Translations under genes and position numbers: made by a program
Assembly (NCBI RefSeq): GCF_041438805.1
Contig: NZ_CP109190.1
Span: 3,534,001-3,598,000 of the forward strand
Origin: Streptomyces sp. NBC_01707
GTDB lineage: Bacteria > Actinomycetota > Actinomycetes > Streptomycetales > Streptomycetaceae
Direction of reading: 5' to 3'
Length of the DNA stretch: 64,000 nt
In this document: piece by piece, positions 10,334 to 18,339 of the stretch
Layout: the number at the start of each line of letters is the position of its first letter
Numbering within the stretch: the stretch's first letter is position 1
Notes under the pieces: generated by a model
What the model was told of the DNA's origin: nothing
The model's database searches: none
What the model saw: only the letters and a program-made list of their open reading frames with translations

Positions 10334-11376
10334 TTCGCAGCCTCCTTCTCGTGGTCGTCGGCGGCTTCCGCAGCGTCCGCGTACAGCCAGCAGGCCGCCC
10401 ACTGGCCGTCCGCCAGGTCGAAGCGCGGCGGCAGTTCGGTGCGGCAGCGCTCCATCGCCTTCGGGCAGCGCGGGTGGAAGCGGCAGCCGGCCGGCGGGGC
10501 GATCAGCGAGGGCGGTTCGCCACTGCCGGTCTCCTCCTGCTCCTCCTCGGCGACCACCCGGTCCGGATCGGGTGCCGAGGCGATGAGCAACTGGGTATAG
10601 GGATGTGCGGGGCGCTGGGTGACGGTCTCGCTGTCCCCGCCCTCGACGATCCGCCCCGCGTACATCACGAGCGTGGTGTCCGCGAAGTAGCGGGCGGAGG
10701 CGATGTCGTGGGTGATGTAGAGGATCGCCAGATGGAGGCGTTCCTTGAGGTCCCGCAGCAGGTTGAGGACGCCGAGCCGGATGGAGACGTCGAGCATCGA
10801 GACGGGCTCGTCGGCCAGGAGGACCTTCGGGTCGGCGCCGAGCGCACGGGCGATGGCGACGCGCTGGCGCTGGCCACCGGAGAGCTCGTGCGGGAACTTG
10901 TCGAGGTACTGGGCGGCAGGGGTGAGCTGCACCCGTTCCAGCAGTGCAGCGAGTTCGGTCCCGGTCGCCTCCCGGCCGTGGATCTTCAGCGACCGGGTGA
11001 GGTGGTAGCGCACGGTGTGCACCGGATTGAGTGAGGCGAACGGGTCCTGGAAGATCAGCTGGACCTGTCGTACGTACGAGCGGAAGGACCGGCCACGGCC
11101 CGCCTTCACCGCCTTGCCGCCCAGCCGGATCTCACCCTCGGTGAGCGGATACAGCTGGGAGAGCAGCCGGGCGACGGTGGATTTCCCGGAGCCGGACTCC
11201 CCTACCAGGGCCGTGACGGTGCCGCGCCGCAGTTGCAGCGAGACGTCGTCGACGGCGTGGACGGTGCGGCGATGGCGTGCGACGAGATCGCGGCCGGTGC
11301 GGCGGACGGGGAAGTGCTTGGTGACTCCGCGTGCTTCGAGCACGATGTCGTCGGTCTGATCGGTGGTGGTGGTCAT
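10330..11376 (-). CDS. ABC importer ATPase (Opp/Dpp F-type)
   Basis: A 348-residue ATPase starting at the ATG at 11376 ([17 protein letters not shown]). Walker A is GESGSGKST, the signature is LSGGQRQR, Walker B is [14 protein letters not shown]. The C-terminal extension again has the four-Cys pattern ([15 protein letters not shown]). It sits 20 nt after the binding-protein gene and overlaps the next permease gene. The pair of distinct ATPases, two permeases and a family 5 lipoprotein make a complete importer. Confidence 0.95.
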   Translation of the reverse strand: MTTTTDQTDDIVLEARGVTKHFPVRRTGRDLVARHRRTVHAVDDVSLQLRRGTVTALVGESGSGKSTVARLLSQLYPLTEGEIRLGGKAVKAGRGRSFRSYVRQVQLIFQDPFASLNPVHTVRYHLTRSLKIHGREATGTELAALLERVQLTPAAQYLDKFPHELSGGQRQRVAIARALGADPKVLLADEPVSMLDVSIRLGVLNLLRDLKERLHLAILYITHDIASARYFADTTLVMYAGRIVEGGDSETVTQRPAHPYTQLLIASAPDPDRVVAEEEQEETGSGEPPSLIAPPAGCRFHPRCPKAMERCRTELPPRFDLADGQWAACWLYADAAEAADDHEKEAAK

Positions 11377-11396
11377 GGCCGGTCCGTTTCCCCGTA

Positions 11397-13073
11397 CTAC
11401 TTGGAGGGCTTGAGCTTCAGCACGATCTGCAGCGCTGAGGGCTGGGTGTGCTGCGGCGGGGCGTACGGGTCGGCCTCGGTGGGCCAGCCCACCCAGTTCT
11501 TCGTGGAGTACTCGGCTCCGATGGGGGCGGCGGCCGTCGGGATCATCGGCGCCTGGTCGACCATGATCTTCTGGAGCTTGTTCATGGCCTCGGTGCGGGT
11601 GGCCTCCTCGGTGGCGTTGGCGAAGTCCTTGAGCGCCTGGGTCGCCTCGGGGCTCTTGAACCGGCCGAAGTTGCCTGTCTGGGAGGCCTTGCCGATGGGC
11701 TGGAGGATCGCGCCGTCCATGATGTTCTGGTACATGTCGTACGGGGTCGCACCGCTGTTGGTCCAGTGCAGGGTGGCGTCGAAGTTGCCGTTGGCGACGT
11801 CCGCACCCCAAGCCTCGGCGGTCTGCGTCTTGACCTTCGCCTCGATGCCGAGCTGCTTGATGTTGTCCTTGATGATGGAGAGCCCGGTGATGTAGTCGTT
11901 CCAGCCGGCCGGGTCGGTCAGTGTCAGCTTCACCGGCTTGCCGCTCGGGTCCTTGAGCACGCCGCCGGAGAGCTTGAACCCCGCGTCGTCGAGGATCTTC
12001 TTGGCGCCGGCCACATCGGGTGCGGTCGTGGCGCTCTTGTACTCGGGCGCGAGGAACGAGTCACCGGCGGGCAGCGGGATGCCGGTCGGGTTGGTGATCT
12101 CCGGGTAGAGCGTCGCCTCGGCCTGGGTGTAGATCGCCTTGCGGTCGACGACCATAGCCATGGCCTTGCGCAGCGCCGGGTTGTCGAACGGCTTGCGGGC
12201 GGTGTTGAACCACAGTCCGTGGATGCCGAGGCCCGAGGGGAACCACAGCTTGTGGTTCTTGGGGTCCTTGTTGATGAACAGCTGCTTGTAGTTCGGCATG
12301 AAGACGAACGACCACTCGAGCTTTCCGCTCGCCAGCGCCGTGGTCGCCGCGCTGTTGTCGTTGTACGCGCTGTACCGCAGCTCCTTGACCTTCGTCGCGC
12401 CCTTCCAGTACGTGGGCGTGGCGGTCAGCGTGGTGGTCTGCGGGGTGAACGTCTTGAGCTTGTACGGGCCGGAGCCGACCGGGTTCCGGTTGGGCCAGGT
12501 CTCCGGGTCCTTGACGCCTTCCCAGATGTGCTTGGGAACGATGAACGTCTGAATGATCTTGTTCTGGTTGACGTACTGGGAGTCCTTGAAGGTCAGGACG
12601 ACCTTCTTGCCCTCGATGGCGACGCCGTCGAACGGGATGCCGTTCCAGTTGAGCGCCGAGTGCGTCTTCAGCAGGTTGAACGTGTACGCGACGTCATCGG
12701 CGGTCAGCGGCTTGCCGTCGGCCCACTTGGCCTTGGGGTCGAGGCTGAAGGTGACCTTGGTGAAGTTGGACTCCCACGTCCAGTCGGTCGCCAGCCACGG
12801 CTCGGCCTTGTCCGCGGGCTTGATCTGGTTCGTCATCGCCAGCGGCTCGTAGATCATGTAGCGGTAGCCGAGCGTGGCACCGGCCGAGGTGTTCAGGAAC
12901 GGGTTGCTGTTGTTGGTCTGCGGCCCGTCCGGCTTGCCCAGGGTCAGCACGCCGGAGGCGCCGCCACCCCCTTTGTTGGCACCCGAGTTGGCGGACGAGC
13001 AACCGGTGGCGAGAGCGACCACGACGGTGGCTATTGAGAGCGCTCTCAGTACGGGGCGGCGGCGTGCGGACAT
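11397..13073 (-). CDS. Family 5 solute-binding lipoprotein (oligosaccharide uptake)
   Basis: A 558-residue extracytoplasmic binding protein. The ATG at 13073 gives a lipoprotein signal: [13 protein letters not shown], a hydrophobic core, then the lipobox LATGC with lipidated Cys near residue 25 and a Ser/Gly-rich linker. The body matches SBP_bac_5, with [24 protein letters not shown] and [16 protein letters not shown]. Family 5 proteins mostly bind peptides, but a branch in thermophiles and actinobacteria binds cello-, laminari- or mannobiose. The surrounding GH1, GH3 and GH30 genes place this one in the sugar branch by inference. A 14-bp palindrome lies within its first codons. Confidence 0.9.
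   Translation of the reverse strand: MSARRRPVLRALSIATVVVALATGCSSANSGANKGGGGASGVLTLGKPDGPQTNNSNPFLNTSAGATLGYRYMIYEPLAMTNQIKPADKAEPWLATDWTWESNFTKVTFSLDPKAKWADGKPLTADDVAYTFNLLKTHSALNWNGIPFDGVAIEGKKVVLTFKDSQYVNQNKIIQTFIVPKHIWEGVKDPETWPNRNPVGSGPYKLKTFTPQTTTLTATPTYWKGATKVKELRYSAYNDNSAATTALASGKLEWSFVFMPNYKQLFINKDPKNHKLWFPSGLGIHGLWFNTARKPFDNPALRKAMAMVVDRKAIYTQAEATLYPEITNPTGIPLPAGDSFLAPEYKSATTAPDVAGAKKILDDAGFKLSGGVLKDPSGKPVKLTLTDPAGWNDYITGLSIIKDNIKQLGIEAKVKTQTAEAWGADVANGNFDATLHWTNSGATPYDMYQNIMDGAILQPIGKASQTGNFGRFKSPEATQALKDFANATEEATRTEAMNKLQKIMVDQAPMIPTAAAPIGAEYSTKNWVGWPTEADPYAPPQHTQPSALQIVLKLKPSK
13035..13048. promoter_or_regulatory. CebR-like palindrome inside the binding-protein gene start
   Basis: TGAGAGCGCTCTCA is a perfect 14-bp palindrome lying about codons 9-13 of the binding-protein gene. 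It differs at two symmetric positions from TGGGAGCGCTCCCA, the known operator of the LacI-family cellobiose regulator CebR of Streptomyces. It may be an intragenic roadblock operator for a CebR-type repressor encoded here or elsewhere. Codon constraint is a weak alternative. Confidence 0.5.
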
Positions 13074-13259
13074 GGCGACTCCAGGAAGGGCTGCGGTTCC
13101 GGAGGATCCGGGACGGAGGGCGGTCGGCGCTCGGCGCGCCGGGTACGGGTGGTGCGGTTGATGCAGGTGGTGCCGACAGTGCGGGTGGTGCCGAGGGTGC
13201 GCGGGGAGGCGCGTAGGCGACAAGAGGTACGGCGGCCGGGAAGGAACCCGGCGGAACCG

Positions 13260-14234
13260 CTACGGCGCCGAGAGGCGCACGACCAGTTCGGTGGGCAGCA
13301 CGACCGGTCCGTCGGGGGTGGCCGTGCCGCCGAGATGGGAGAGCAGCAGCCGCGCTGCCGTCTCACCCATCTGCCGGGTGGGCTGGCGCACGGTGGTCAG
13401 CGGTGGTTCGGTGTGCTCGGCCATCGGGATGTCGTCGAAGCCGACCACGGCGATGTCGTCGGGCACCGATCGGCCGGCCGCGCGCAACGCCCGCAGCACG
13501 CCCGCCGCGCTGATGTCGTTGTGCGCGAAGACCGAGTCGAACTGCGTTCCTGCGGAGAGGAGTTGCTCCACGGCCTGCCGACCGGACTGTTCGGTGAAGT
13601 CCCCATGGACGACGAGGTCGGTCGGCAGGACCGTACGGAATCCGTCCAGCCGGTCGCGTACACAGCCGAAGTGCTGGGGGCCCGTGAGGACCAGGGGTCT
13701 GGTGCGTCCGGCGGCCAGCAGATGGCGGGCCGCGGACGCGCCTCCTTCGTGGTTGGTGGTCACGACGGAGGCGAACTCGGGGTGGTGGCCACGATCGTCG
13801 ATGAGCACGATCGGCAGGCCGCCGCGGTGCAGTGCGGTGAGGTGGTCGAGGGTGTTCTCGGGTTCGACGACGACGAGTCCGTCGAAGGCACGCGCAGACA
13901 CCTGGCTGGTGAAGCGCTCCACGGACTCGGCGCCCCGGTTGCAGGTGAAGAGCAACAGCCCGTAGTCGGCGGCCTCGACGGTGTCGACGACGCCCTGGAG
14001 CACTTCGCCCATCCACGGCCAGGTGAGCGAAGGCACCAGCATGCCGACCGTACGGCTGCTGCCACGGGCCAGTCCGACGGCCCCCGAGCTGGGTACGTAA
14101 CCGAGCTGCGCGATCACTTCACGAACGCGGGCTGCCGTTGAACCGTCCACCTCACCCTTGGCGTTGATGACCCGGGACACGGTCGTCTTGCTGACGCCGG
14201 CCTCGCGGGCGACATCGGCGATGGTGACACGCAT
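13260..14234 (-). CDS. LacI-family transcriptional regulator
   Basis: A 324-residue repressor. The ATG at 14234 is used because GGAGG sits 6-7 nt upstream; an earlier in-frame ATG at 14252 would place that ribosome site inside the gene. The HTH (VTIADVAREAGVSKTTVSRVIN) occupies residues 2-23 and is followed by the LacI hinge and a periplasmic-binding-like effector domain ending ARLLLSHLGG. The gene is upstream of, and in line with, the transporter operon and divergent from the GH30 gene, so it is the likely local regulator of beta-glucan use. The inducer is probably an imported disaccharide. Confidence 0.92.
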   Translation of the reverse strand: MRVTIADVAREAGVSKTTVSRVINAKGEVDGSTAARVREVIAQLGYVPSSGAVGLARGSSRTVGMLVPSLTWPWMGEVLQGVVDTVEAADYGLLLFTCNRGAESVERFTSQVSARAFDGLVVVEPENTLDHLTALHRGGLPIVLIDDRGHHPEFASVVTTNHEGGASAARHLLAAGRTRPLVLTGPQHFGCVRDRLDGFRTVLPTDLVVHGDFTEQSGRQAVEQLLSAGTQFDSVFAHNDISAAGVLRALRAAGRSVPDDIAVVGFDDIPMAEHTEPPLTTVRQPTRQMGETAARLLLSHLGGTATPDGPVVLPTELVVRLSAP

Positions 14235-14265
14235 CGGGGGCCTCCGGGACAAGGCGGAACAGGGC

Positions 14266-14305
14266 GCGGTACCGGTACCGCAACCGGTTCCGGAACCGGT
14301 ACCGG
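14266..14305. promoter_or_regulatory. ACCGGT palindrome array between lacI and GH30 genes
   Basis: ACCGGT occurs three times at exactly 12-bp spacing (14271, 14283, 14295). Nested perfect palindromes result: 16 bp at 14266-14281, 18 bp at 14283-14300 and 10 bp at 14296-14305. A central CG flanked by CC and GG is the usual core of LacI-family operators. The array begins 32 nt upstream of the lacI start and about 210 nt upstream of the GH30 start, so it could control both genes. Confidence 0.65.
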
Positions 14306-14512
14306 CGTTGCGGCGTGAGTTAACCCCGCTGGAACAGTGCCGTCAATACTTCACGCCGACATTGGTCCGTACCCATATCCCCAGCAGGCAGGACGTGTTG
14401 TGCGTTCAAGTTGTGAACACACACCCCCTTGACGCGAGCCCGCAACAGCAGTTCACTCACGCCTCGATCGACGGCAACTCCCCCACAGTCCCTGCCGAGA
14501 AAGGCAGCAGCC

Positions 14513-16381
14513 ATGATCAGATCAAGCAGAGCGGCTCGCGCGCTGGTCGCCGCAGTGCTCGCGACCGCGGGTCTCAGCGGGCTCTCGTCCGGTACGGCGC
14601 AGGCCGCCGGTGAGACCGTGAACATCGCGCTGACCACGACGGACGACACCGGTGGCCGGCATGTCACCCGTGGCCTGGAAGCCCAGGCCCCGATCGCCTT
14701 CGGTGCCGGGAACGGTGGCGGCGGCACGAACATCACGGTCGACGAGAACACCCGGTACCAGACGTTCACGGGTGGCGGCGCCTCGTTCACCGACACGGCC
14801 GCGTACTTGATGAAGAGCAGCGGGGCGCTCAGCCAGGCGACCCGAGACGCGACGATGAAGAAGCTGTTCTCCCCCACCGAGGGCATCGGGCTCTCGTTCG
14901 TACGCAATCCGATGGGCGGCTCGGACCTCGCCAGAACCGGCTACACGTATGACGACGTACCATCCGGCCAGACCGACCCGTCGCTGGCGAAATTCTCGAT
15001 CGCACACGATCTGGAGGACGTGCTCCCGCTGACCAGGCAGGCCAAGCAGCTCAACCCGGCGCTGACGACGGTCGCGTCGCCGTGGACCGCGCCGGCCTGG
15101 ATGAAGGACAGCGGCCAGCTGAACGGCGGCTGGCTGAAGGCGGAGAACTACGGCACCTACGCCGACTACTTCGTGAAGTACCTCCAGGCGTATCGGGACC
15201 AGGGTGTTCCGGTCGATTACGTCACCGCGCAGAACGAGCCGACCTGCTGTTCCGGCTATCCGTCGATGAGCTGGAACGGCTCGGGGCTCGCCTACTTCAC
15301 CAAGAGCGAGCTGCTGCCCGAACTCCAGTCCGCGGGGCTCGCCACCAAGGTCCTCGCCCACGACTGGAACTGGGACACCTACGACGCCTACGCGGCGGCC
15401 ACGGTGGACGACCCGGCGGTGCGCAACCACCCGAACTTCGGCGGGGTCGCCTGGCACGGCTACGGCGGTGACGTCACCAAACAGACCACCGTGCACAACC
15501 AGTACCCGGCGATGGACGCCTTCCAGACCGAGCACTCCGGCGGCACCTGGATCGCCGACCAGCAGCGCGAGGACATGCTCAACATCGTCGACTACACCCG
15601 TAACTGGGCGAAGTCGGTGACCAAGTGGTCCCTGGCCGTGGACCAGAACCGGGGTCCGCACAACGGCGGCTGTGGCACCTGCGACGGGCTGATCACCGTG
15701 CACAACGGGGACAGCAGGAGCGGGCAGGTCGACTACAACATCGAGTACTACACGATGGGTCATCTGACGAAGTTCGTCCGGCCCGGCGCCCAGCGGATCG
15801 CGTCGACGGCCAGCTCCACCGTGCCCAATGTGGCCTGGCGCAACCCGGACGGCTCGAAGGCGCTGATCGCGTACAACGGCGGCACCTCGGCGCAGCAGGT
15901 CACCGTCAACTGGGGCGGCCAGAAGTTCACCTACTCGCTGCCGGGCCGCACCTCGGCGACCTTCACCTGGTCCGGCAGCCCGTCCGGCTCCACCGGCGCC
16001 TCGGGCGTCCTCTCGGGCCCTGCGGGCAAGTGCCTGGACGTCGCGGGCGGCAGCAGCGCCGACGGGACGGCCGTCCAGCTCTATGACTGCAACGGTTCGG
16101 CGGCTCAGCGCTGGACGGTCGCAGCGGACGGTTCCATCCAGGCGTTGGGTTCCTGCCTGGATGTGACGTCGGCGTCGACGGCCGACGGAGCAAAGGTGCA
16201 GCTGTACACCTGCAACGGCTCCTCGGCACAGCGCTGGACGTACGACGCCGCGACGGGTGACGTCGTCAACACGGCCGCGGACAAGTGTCTGGACATCACC
16301 GACCGGTCGACGGCGAACGGGGCCCGCGCCCAGATCTGGACCTGCACCGGAGCCGCCAACCAGAAGTGGCATCTCCAGTAA
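14513..16381 (+). CDS. Secreted GH30 glucanase with CBM13 (ricin-type) module
   Basis: A 622-residue secreted enzyme. The ATG at 14513 follows GAAAGG and opens a signal peptide (MIRSSRAARALVAAVLATAG, cleavage after AQA near residue 33). The GH30 barrel starts YQTFTGGGASFTDTAAYL, has acid/base Glu242 in TAQNEPT and nucleophile Glu340 in TEHSGG, and ends in the beta-sandwich. Residues about 500-622 are a ricin-B/CBM13 trefoil with three QxW units (QRWTVAADG, QRWTYDAATG, QKWHLQ). GH30 subfamily 3 enzymes are endo-beta-1,6-glucanases; other GH30 members are beta-glucosylceramidases or xylanases. Divergence from lacI supports a role in extracellular beta-glucan breakdown. Confidence 0.9.
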   Translation: MIRSSRAARALVAAVLATAGLSGLSSGTAQAAGETVNIALTTTDDTGGRHVTRGLEAQAPIAFGAGNGGGGTNITVDENTRYQTFTGGGASFTDTAAYLMKSSGALSQATRDATMKKLFSPTEGIGLSFVRNPMGGSDLARTGYTYDDVPSGQTDPSLAKFSIAHDLEDVLPLTRQAKQLNPALTTVASPWTAPAWMKDSGQLNGGWLKAENYGTYADYFVKYLQAYRDQGVPVDYVTAQNEPTCCSGYPSMSWNGSGLAYFTKSELLPELQSAGLATKVLAHDWNWDTYDAYAAATVDDPAVRNHPNFGGVAWHGYGGDVTKQTTVHNQYPAMDAFQTEHSGGTWIADQQREDMLNIVDYTRNWAKSVTKWSLAVDQNRGPHNGGCGTCDGLITVHNGDSRSGQVDYNIEYYTMGHLTKFVRPGAQRIASTASSTVPNVAWRNPDGSKALIAYNGGTSAQQVTVNWGGQKFTYSLPGRTSATFTWSGSPSGSTGASGVLSGPAGKCLDVAGGSSADGTAVQLYDCNGSAAQRWTVAADGSIQALGSCLDVTSASTADGAKVQLYTCNGSSAQRWTYDAATGDVVNTAADKCLDITDRSTANGARAQIWTCTGAANQKWHLQ

Positions 16382-16403
16382 CAGGGCCGGTCAGTCCGGG
16401 GGA

Positions 16404-16441
16404 GGGGCGGGCCCGCGGAGACTGTTCCGTGGGTCCGCCCC
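16404..16441. terminator. Bidirectional terminator between GH30 and cimA
   Basis: A long GC-rich hairpin (left arm from GGGGCGGGCCC at 16404, right arm ending at 16441) lies between the stop codons of the convergent GH30 and cimA genes and can serve both. Confidence 0.75.
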
Positions 16442-16453
16442 TGGCCGGGCCGG

Positions 16454-18061
16454 TTACTCCGTGGGCTCGACCCCGGCCCGCAGCAGGCCGTAGGTGTACG
16501 CGTCCTCCAGCGCCTGCCAGGACGCCGCGATGACGTTCTCCGCGACGCCTACGGTCGCCCAGTCGCCGGTGCCGTCGCCCGTGGTGATGAGCACCCGGGT
16601 GGTGGACTCGGTGCCGGTGCGGCCCTCCAGGATGCGGACCTTGTAGTCGACCAGCTCCAACTTGGCGAGCTGCGGGTAGATCCGCTCCAGGGCGACGCGC
16701 AGCGCCCGGTCGAGTGCGTTGACGGGGCCGTTTCCCTCGGCCGTGGCGACGAGACGCTCGCCCTTGGCCCAGAGCTTCACGGTCGCCTCGTTGGCGTGGG
16801 TGCCGTCGGGGCGGTCCTCGACGATCGCGCGCCAGGACTCCGTACGGAAGTAGCGGCGAACCCGGCCCTCGGCCTCGGCGCGCAGCAGCAGTTCGAAGGA
16901 GGCGTCCGCGGCCTCGTACGTGTAGCCCTTGAGCTCACGCTCCTTGACCCGCTCGACGACGCGCCCGATGAGCTGGCGGTCGCCCCCGAGGTCGATGCCG
17001 AGCTCCTTGCCCTTGAGCTCGATGGAGGCGCGGCCCGCCATGTCGGAGACGAGCATCCGCATGGTGTTGCCGACCAGCGCCGGGTCGATGTGCTGGTAGA
17101 GGTCCGGGTCGACCTTGATGGCGGAGGCGTGCAGCCCGGCCTTGTGGGCGAAGGCGGAGACACCCACATAGGGCTGGTGCGTGGACGGCGTGAGGTTGAC
17201 GACCTCGGCGATGGCGTGCGAGATGCGGGTCATGTCGGCGAGTGCGCCCTCGGGGAGGACGGTCTTGCCGTACTTCAGTTCCAGGGCGGCGACGACGGGG
17301 AAGAGGTTGGCGTTGCCGACGCGTTCGCCGTAGCCGTTCGCCGTGCACTGGACATGCGTCGCGCCTGCGTCGACGGCGGCCAGGGTGTTGGCGACCGCGC
17401 AGCCGGTGTCGTCCTGGGCATGGATGCCGAGCCGGGCGCCCGTGTCGGCGAGGACGGTGGAGACGACGGCCTGGATCTGGGCGGGGAGCATCCCACCGTT
17501 GGTGTCGCAGAGGATGACGACATCGGCGCCGGCCTCGGAGGCGGCCCGGACGACGTCCTTGGCGTACTCGGGGTTGGCACGGTAGCCGTCGAAGAAGTGC
17601 TCGCAGTCGACGAAGACCCGGCGGCCCTGCTCGCGCAGGTAGGAGACGGTGTCGCGGACCATCTCCAGGTTCTCGTCGAGCGTGGTGCGCAGGGCGAGTT
17701 CCACATGCCGGTCGTGCGACTTGGCGACCAGCGTGATCACCGGGGCGCCCGACTCCAGCAACGCTTTGACCTGCGGGTCCTCGGAGGCCCTGCCGCCCGC
17801 CCTGCGGGTCGCGCCGAAGGCGACCAGCTCGGCGTTCTTGAACTCGATCTCCTGCTGTGCGCGGGCGAAGAACTCCGTGTCGCGGGGGTTGGCTCCGGGC
17901 CAGCCGCCCTCGATGAAGCCCACGCCGAAGTTGTCCAGGTGCCGGGCAATGGTCAGCTTGTCCGCGACCGTCAGGTTGATGCCTTCACGCTGTGCACCGT
18001 CGCGCAGTGTGGTGTCGAAGACATGGAAGCTGTCATCGGTGGCCTTGGCCTTGGTGGTCAT
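16454..18061 (-). CDS. cimA: (R)-citramalate synthase
   Basis: A 535-residue acyltransferase of the DRE-TIM family. It begins with FDTTLRDGAQREGI and continues with GWPGANPRD and the HAQDDTGCAVANTL metal-site region, the pattern of the citramalate-synthase (TIGR00977-type) branch rather than the LeuA branch (which usually reads DTTLRDGEQ with GFP). It would condense pyruvate with acetyl-CoA to start threonine-independent isoleucine synthesis. The C-terminal third is the regulatory LeuA-type domain. The ATG at 18061 has AGGAG about 10 nt upstream. A leader peptide with tandem Ile codons and a terminator precede it, supporting an isoleucine role. Orthologues are sometimes labelled leuA. Confidence 0.88.
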   Translation of the reverse strand: MTTKAKATDDSFHVFDTTLRDGAQREGINLTVADKLTIARHLDNFGVGFIEGGWPGANPRDTEFFARAQQEIEFKNAELVAFGATRRAGGRASEDPQVKALLESGAPVITLVAKSHDRHVELALRTTLDENLEMVRDTVSYLREQGRRVFVDCEHFFDGYRANPEYAKDVVRAASEAGADVVILCDTNGGMLPAQIQAVVSTVLADTGARLGIHAQDDTGCAVANTLAAVDAGATHVQCTANGYGERVGNANLFPVVAALELKYGKTVLPEGALADMTRISHAIAEVVNLTPSTHQPYVGVSAFAHKAGLHASAIKVDPDLYQHIDPALVGNTMRMLVSDMAGRASIELKGKELGIDLGGDRQLIGRVVERVKERELKGYTYEAADASFELLLRAEAEGRVRRYFRTESWRAIVEDRPDGTHANEATVKLWAKGERLVATAEGNGPVNALDRALRVALERIYPQLAKLELVDYKVRILEGRTGTESTTRVLITTGDGTGDWATVGVAENVIAASWQALEDAYTYGLLRAGVEPTE

Positions 18062-18164
18062 GCTGATCTGACTCCTGTCGGATGAGTGGATCCGGACGAT
18101 CGGGCTCCACTTGCCCCCATCATCGCGCGCGCATCGGCCCGGCCGAGGTGAGGGCCGGAAAACG

Positions 18165-18190
18165 AAAAAACCCCTCGCGGGTGCGAGAGG
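18165..18190 (-). terminator. Attenuator terminator in the cimA leader
   Basis: Read on the minus strand, an 8-bp stem with one wobble (arms 18183-18190 and 18171-18178, 4-nt loop) is followed directly by six T (18165-18170). An intrinsic terminator with a T tract about 100 nt upstream of the cimA start, and about 55 nt after a short Ile-containing reading frame, is the layout of ribosome-mediated attenuation. Confidence 0.75.
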
Positions 18191-18245
18191 TCTGCGCGCG
18201 GGTCTGGGGCACGGTGGCCGCTCCGCATCTGGTGGTACGGGACGG

Positions 18246-18281
18246 TCACTGCGGACCGGCGCGCCTGTTGCCAATAATCAT
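18246..18281 (-). CDS. Probable cimA leader peptide (Ile codons)
   Basis: An 11-residue reading frame, MIIGNRRAGPQ, with two consecutive ATT codons, which are rare in this genome. It ends 56 nt before the attenuator stem. An in-frame GTG at 18296 would extend it to begin MSLFVMIIG, adding Val and Leu codons. No clear ribosome site is visible, so leaderless translation or the extended start is possible. By analogy with the ilvB leader in this window, stalling at Ile codons would favour an antiterminator and cimA expression. Too short for ORF callers, and experimentally unverified. Confidence 0.55.
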   Translation of the reverse strand: MIIGNRRAGPQ

Positions 18282-18293
18282 GACGAACAAGGA

Positions 18294-18327
18294 CACGGAG
18301 GCAGTCTCGCACAGCACTGCCTCCGTG
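18294..18327 (-). terminator. Terminator of the MHS transporter gene
   Basis: A perfect 12-bp stem (arms 18294-18305 and 18316-18327, 10-nt loop) 12 nt after the transporter stop codon. Because it ends just ahead of the cimA leader frame, the cimA promoter must overlap it, or cimA is partly served by read-through. Confidence 0.75.
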
Positions 18328-18339
18328 CCTTCGCCCGTC

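Noticed and set aside
11397..13223. Longer N-terminus of the binding protein (start at 13223)
   Set aside because: The extra 50 residues are His/Pro/Arg-rich with no signal function; the lipoprotein signal starts at 13073 with a GGAG site.
14266..14305. Short tandem repeat considered as a CRISPR or attachment site
   Set aside because: Units are 12 bp with a shared palindromic core, no spacers and no integrase or cas gene nearby; an operator array explains it better.
14513..16381. Ricin-domain protein as a toxin
   Set aside because: The ricin-type fold here is a CBM13 carbohydrate-binding module attached to a GH30 catalytic domain; no toxin domain is present.
16454..18061. Call of 2-isopropylmalate synthase for cimA
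   Set aside because: The active-site strand and length fit citramalate synthase, and the upstream leader carries Ile codons rather than a Leu run.
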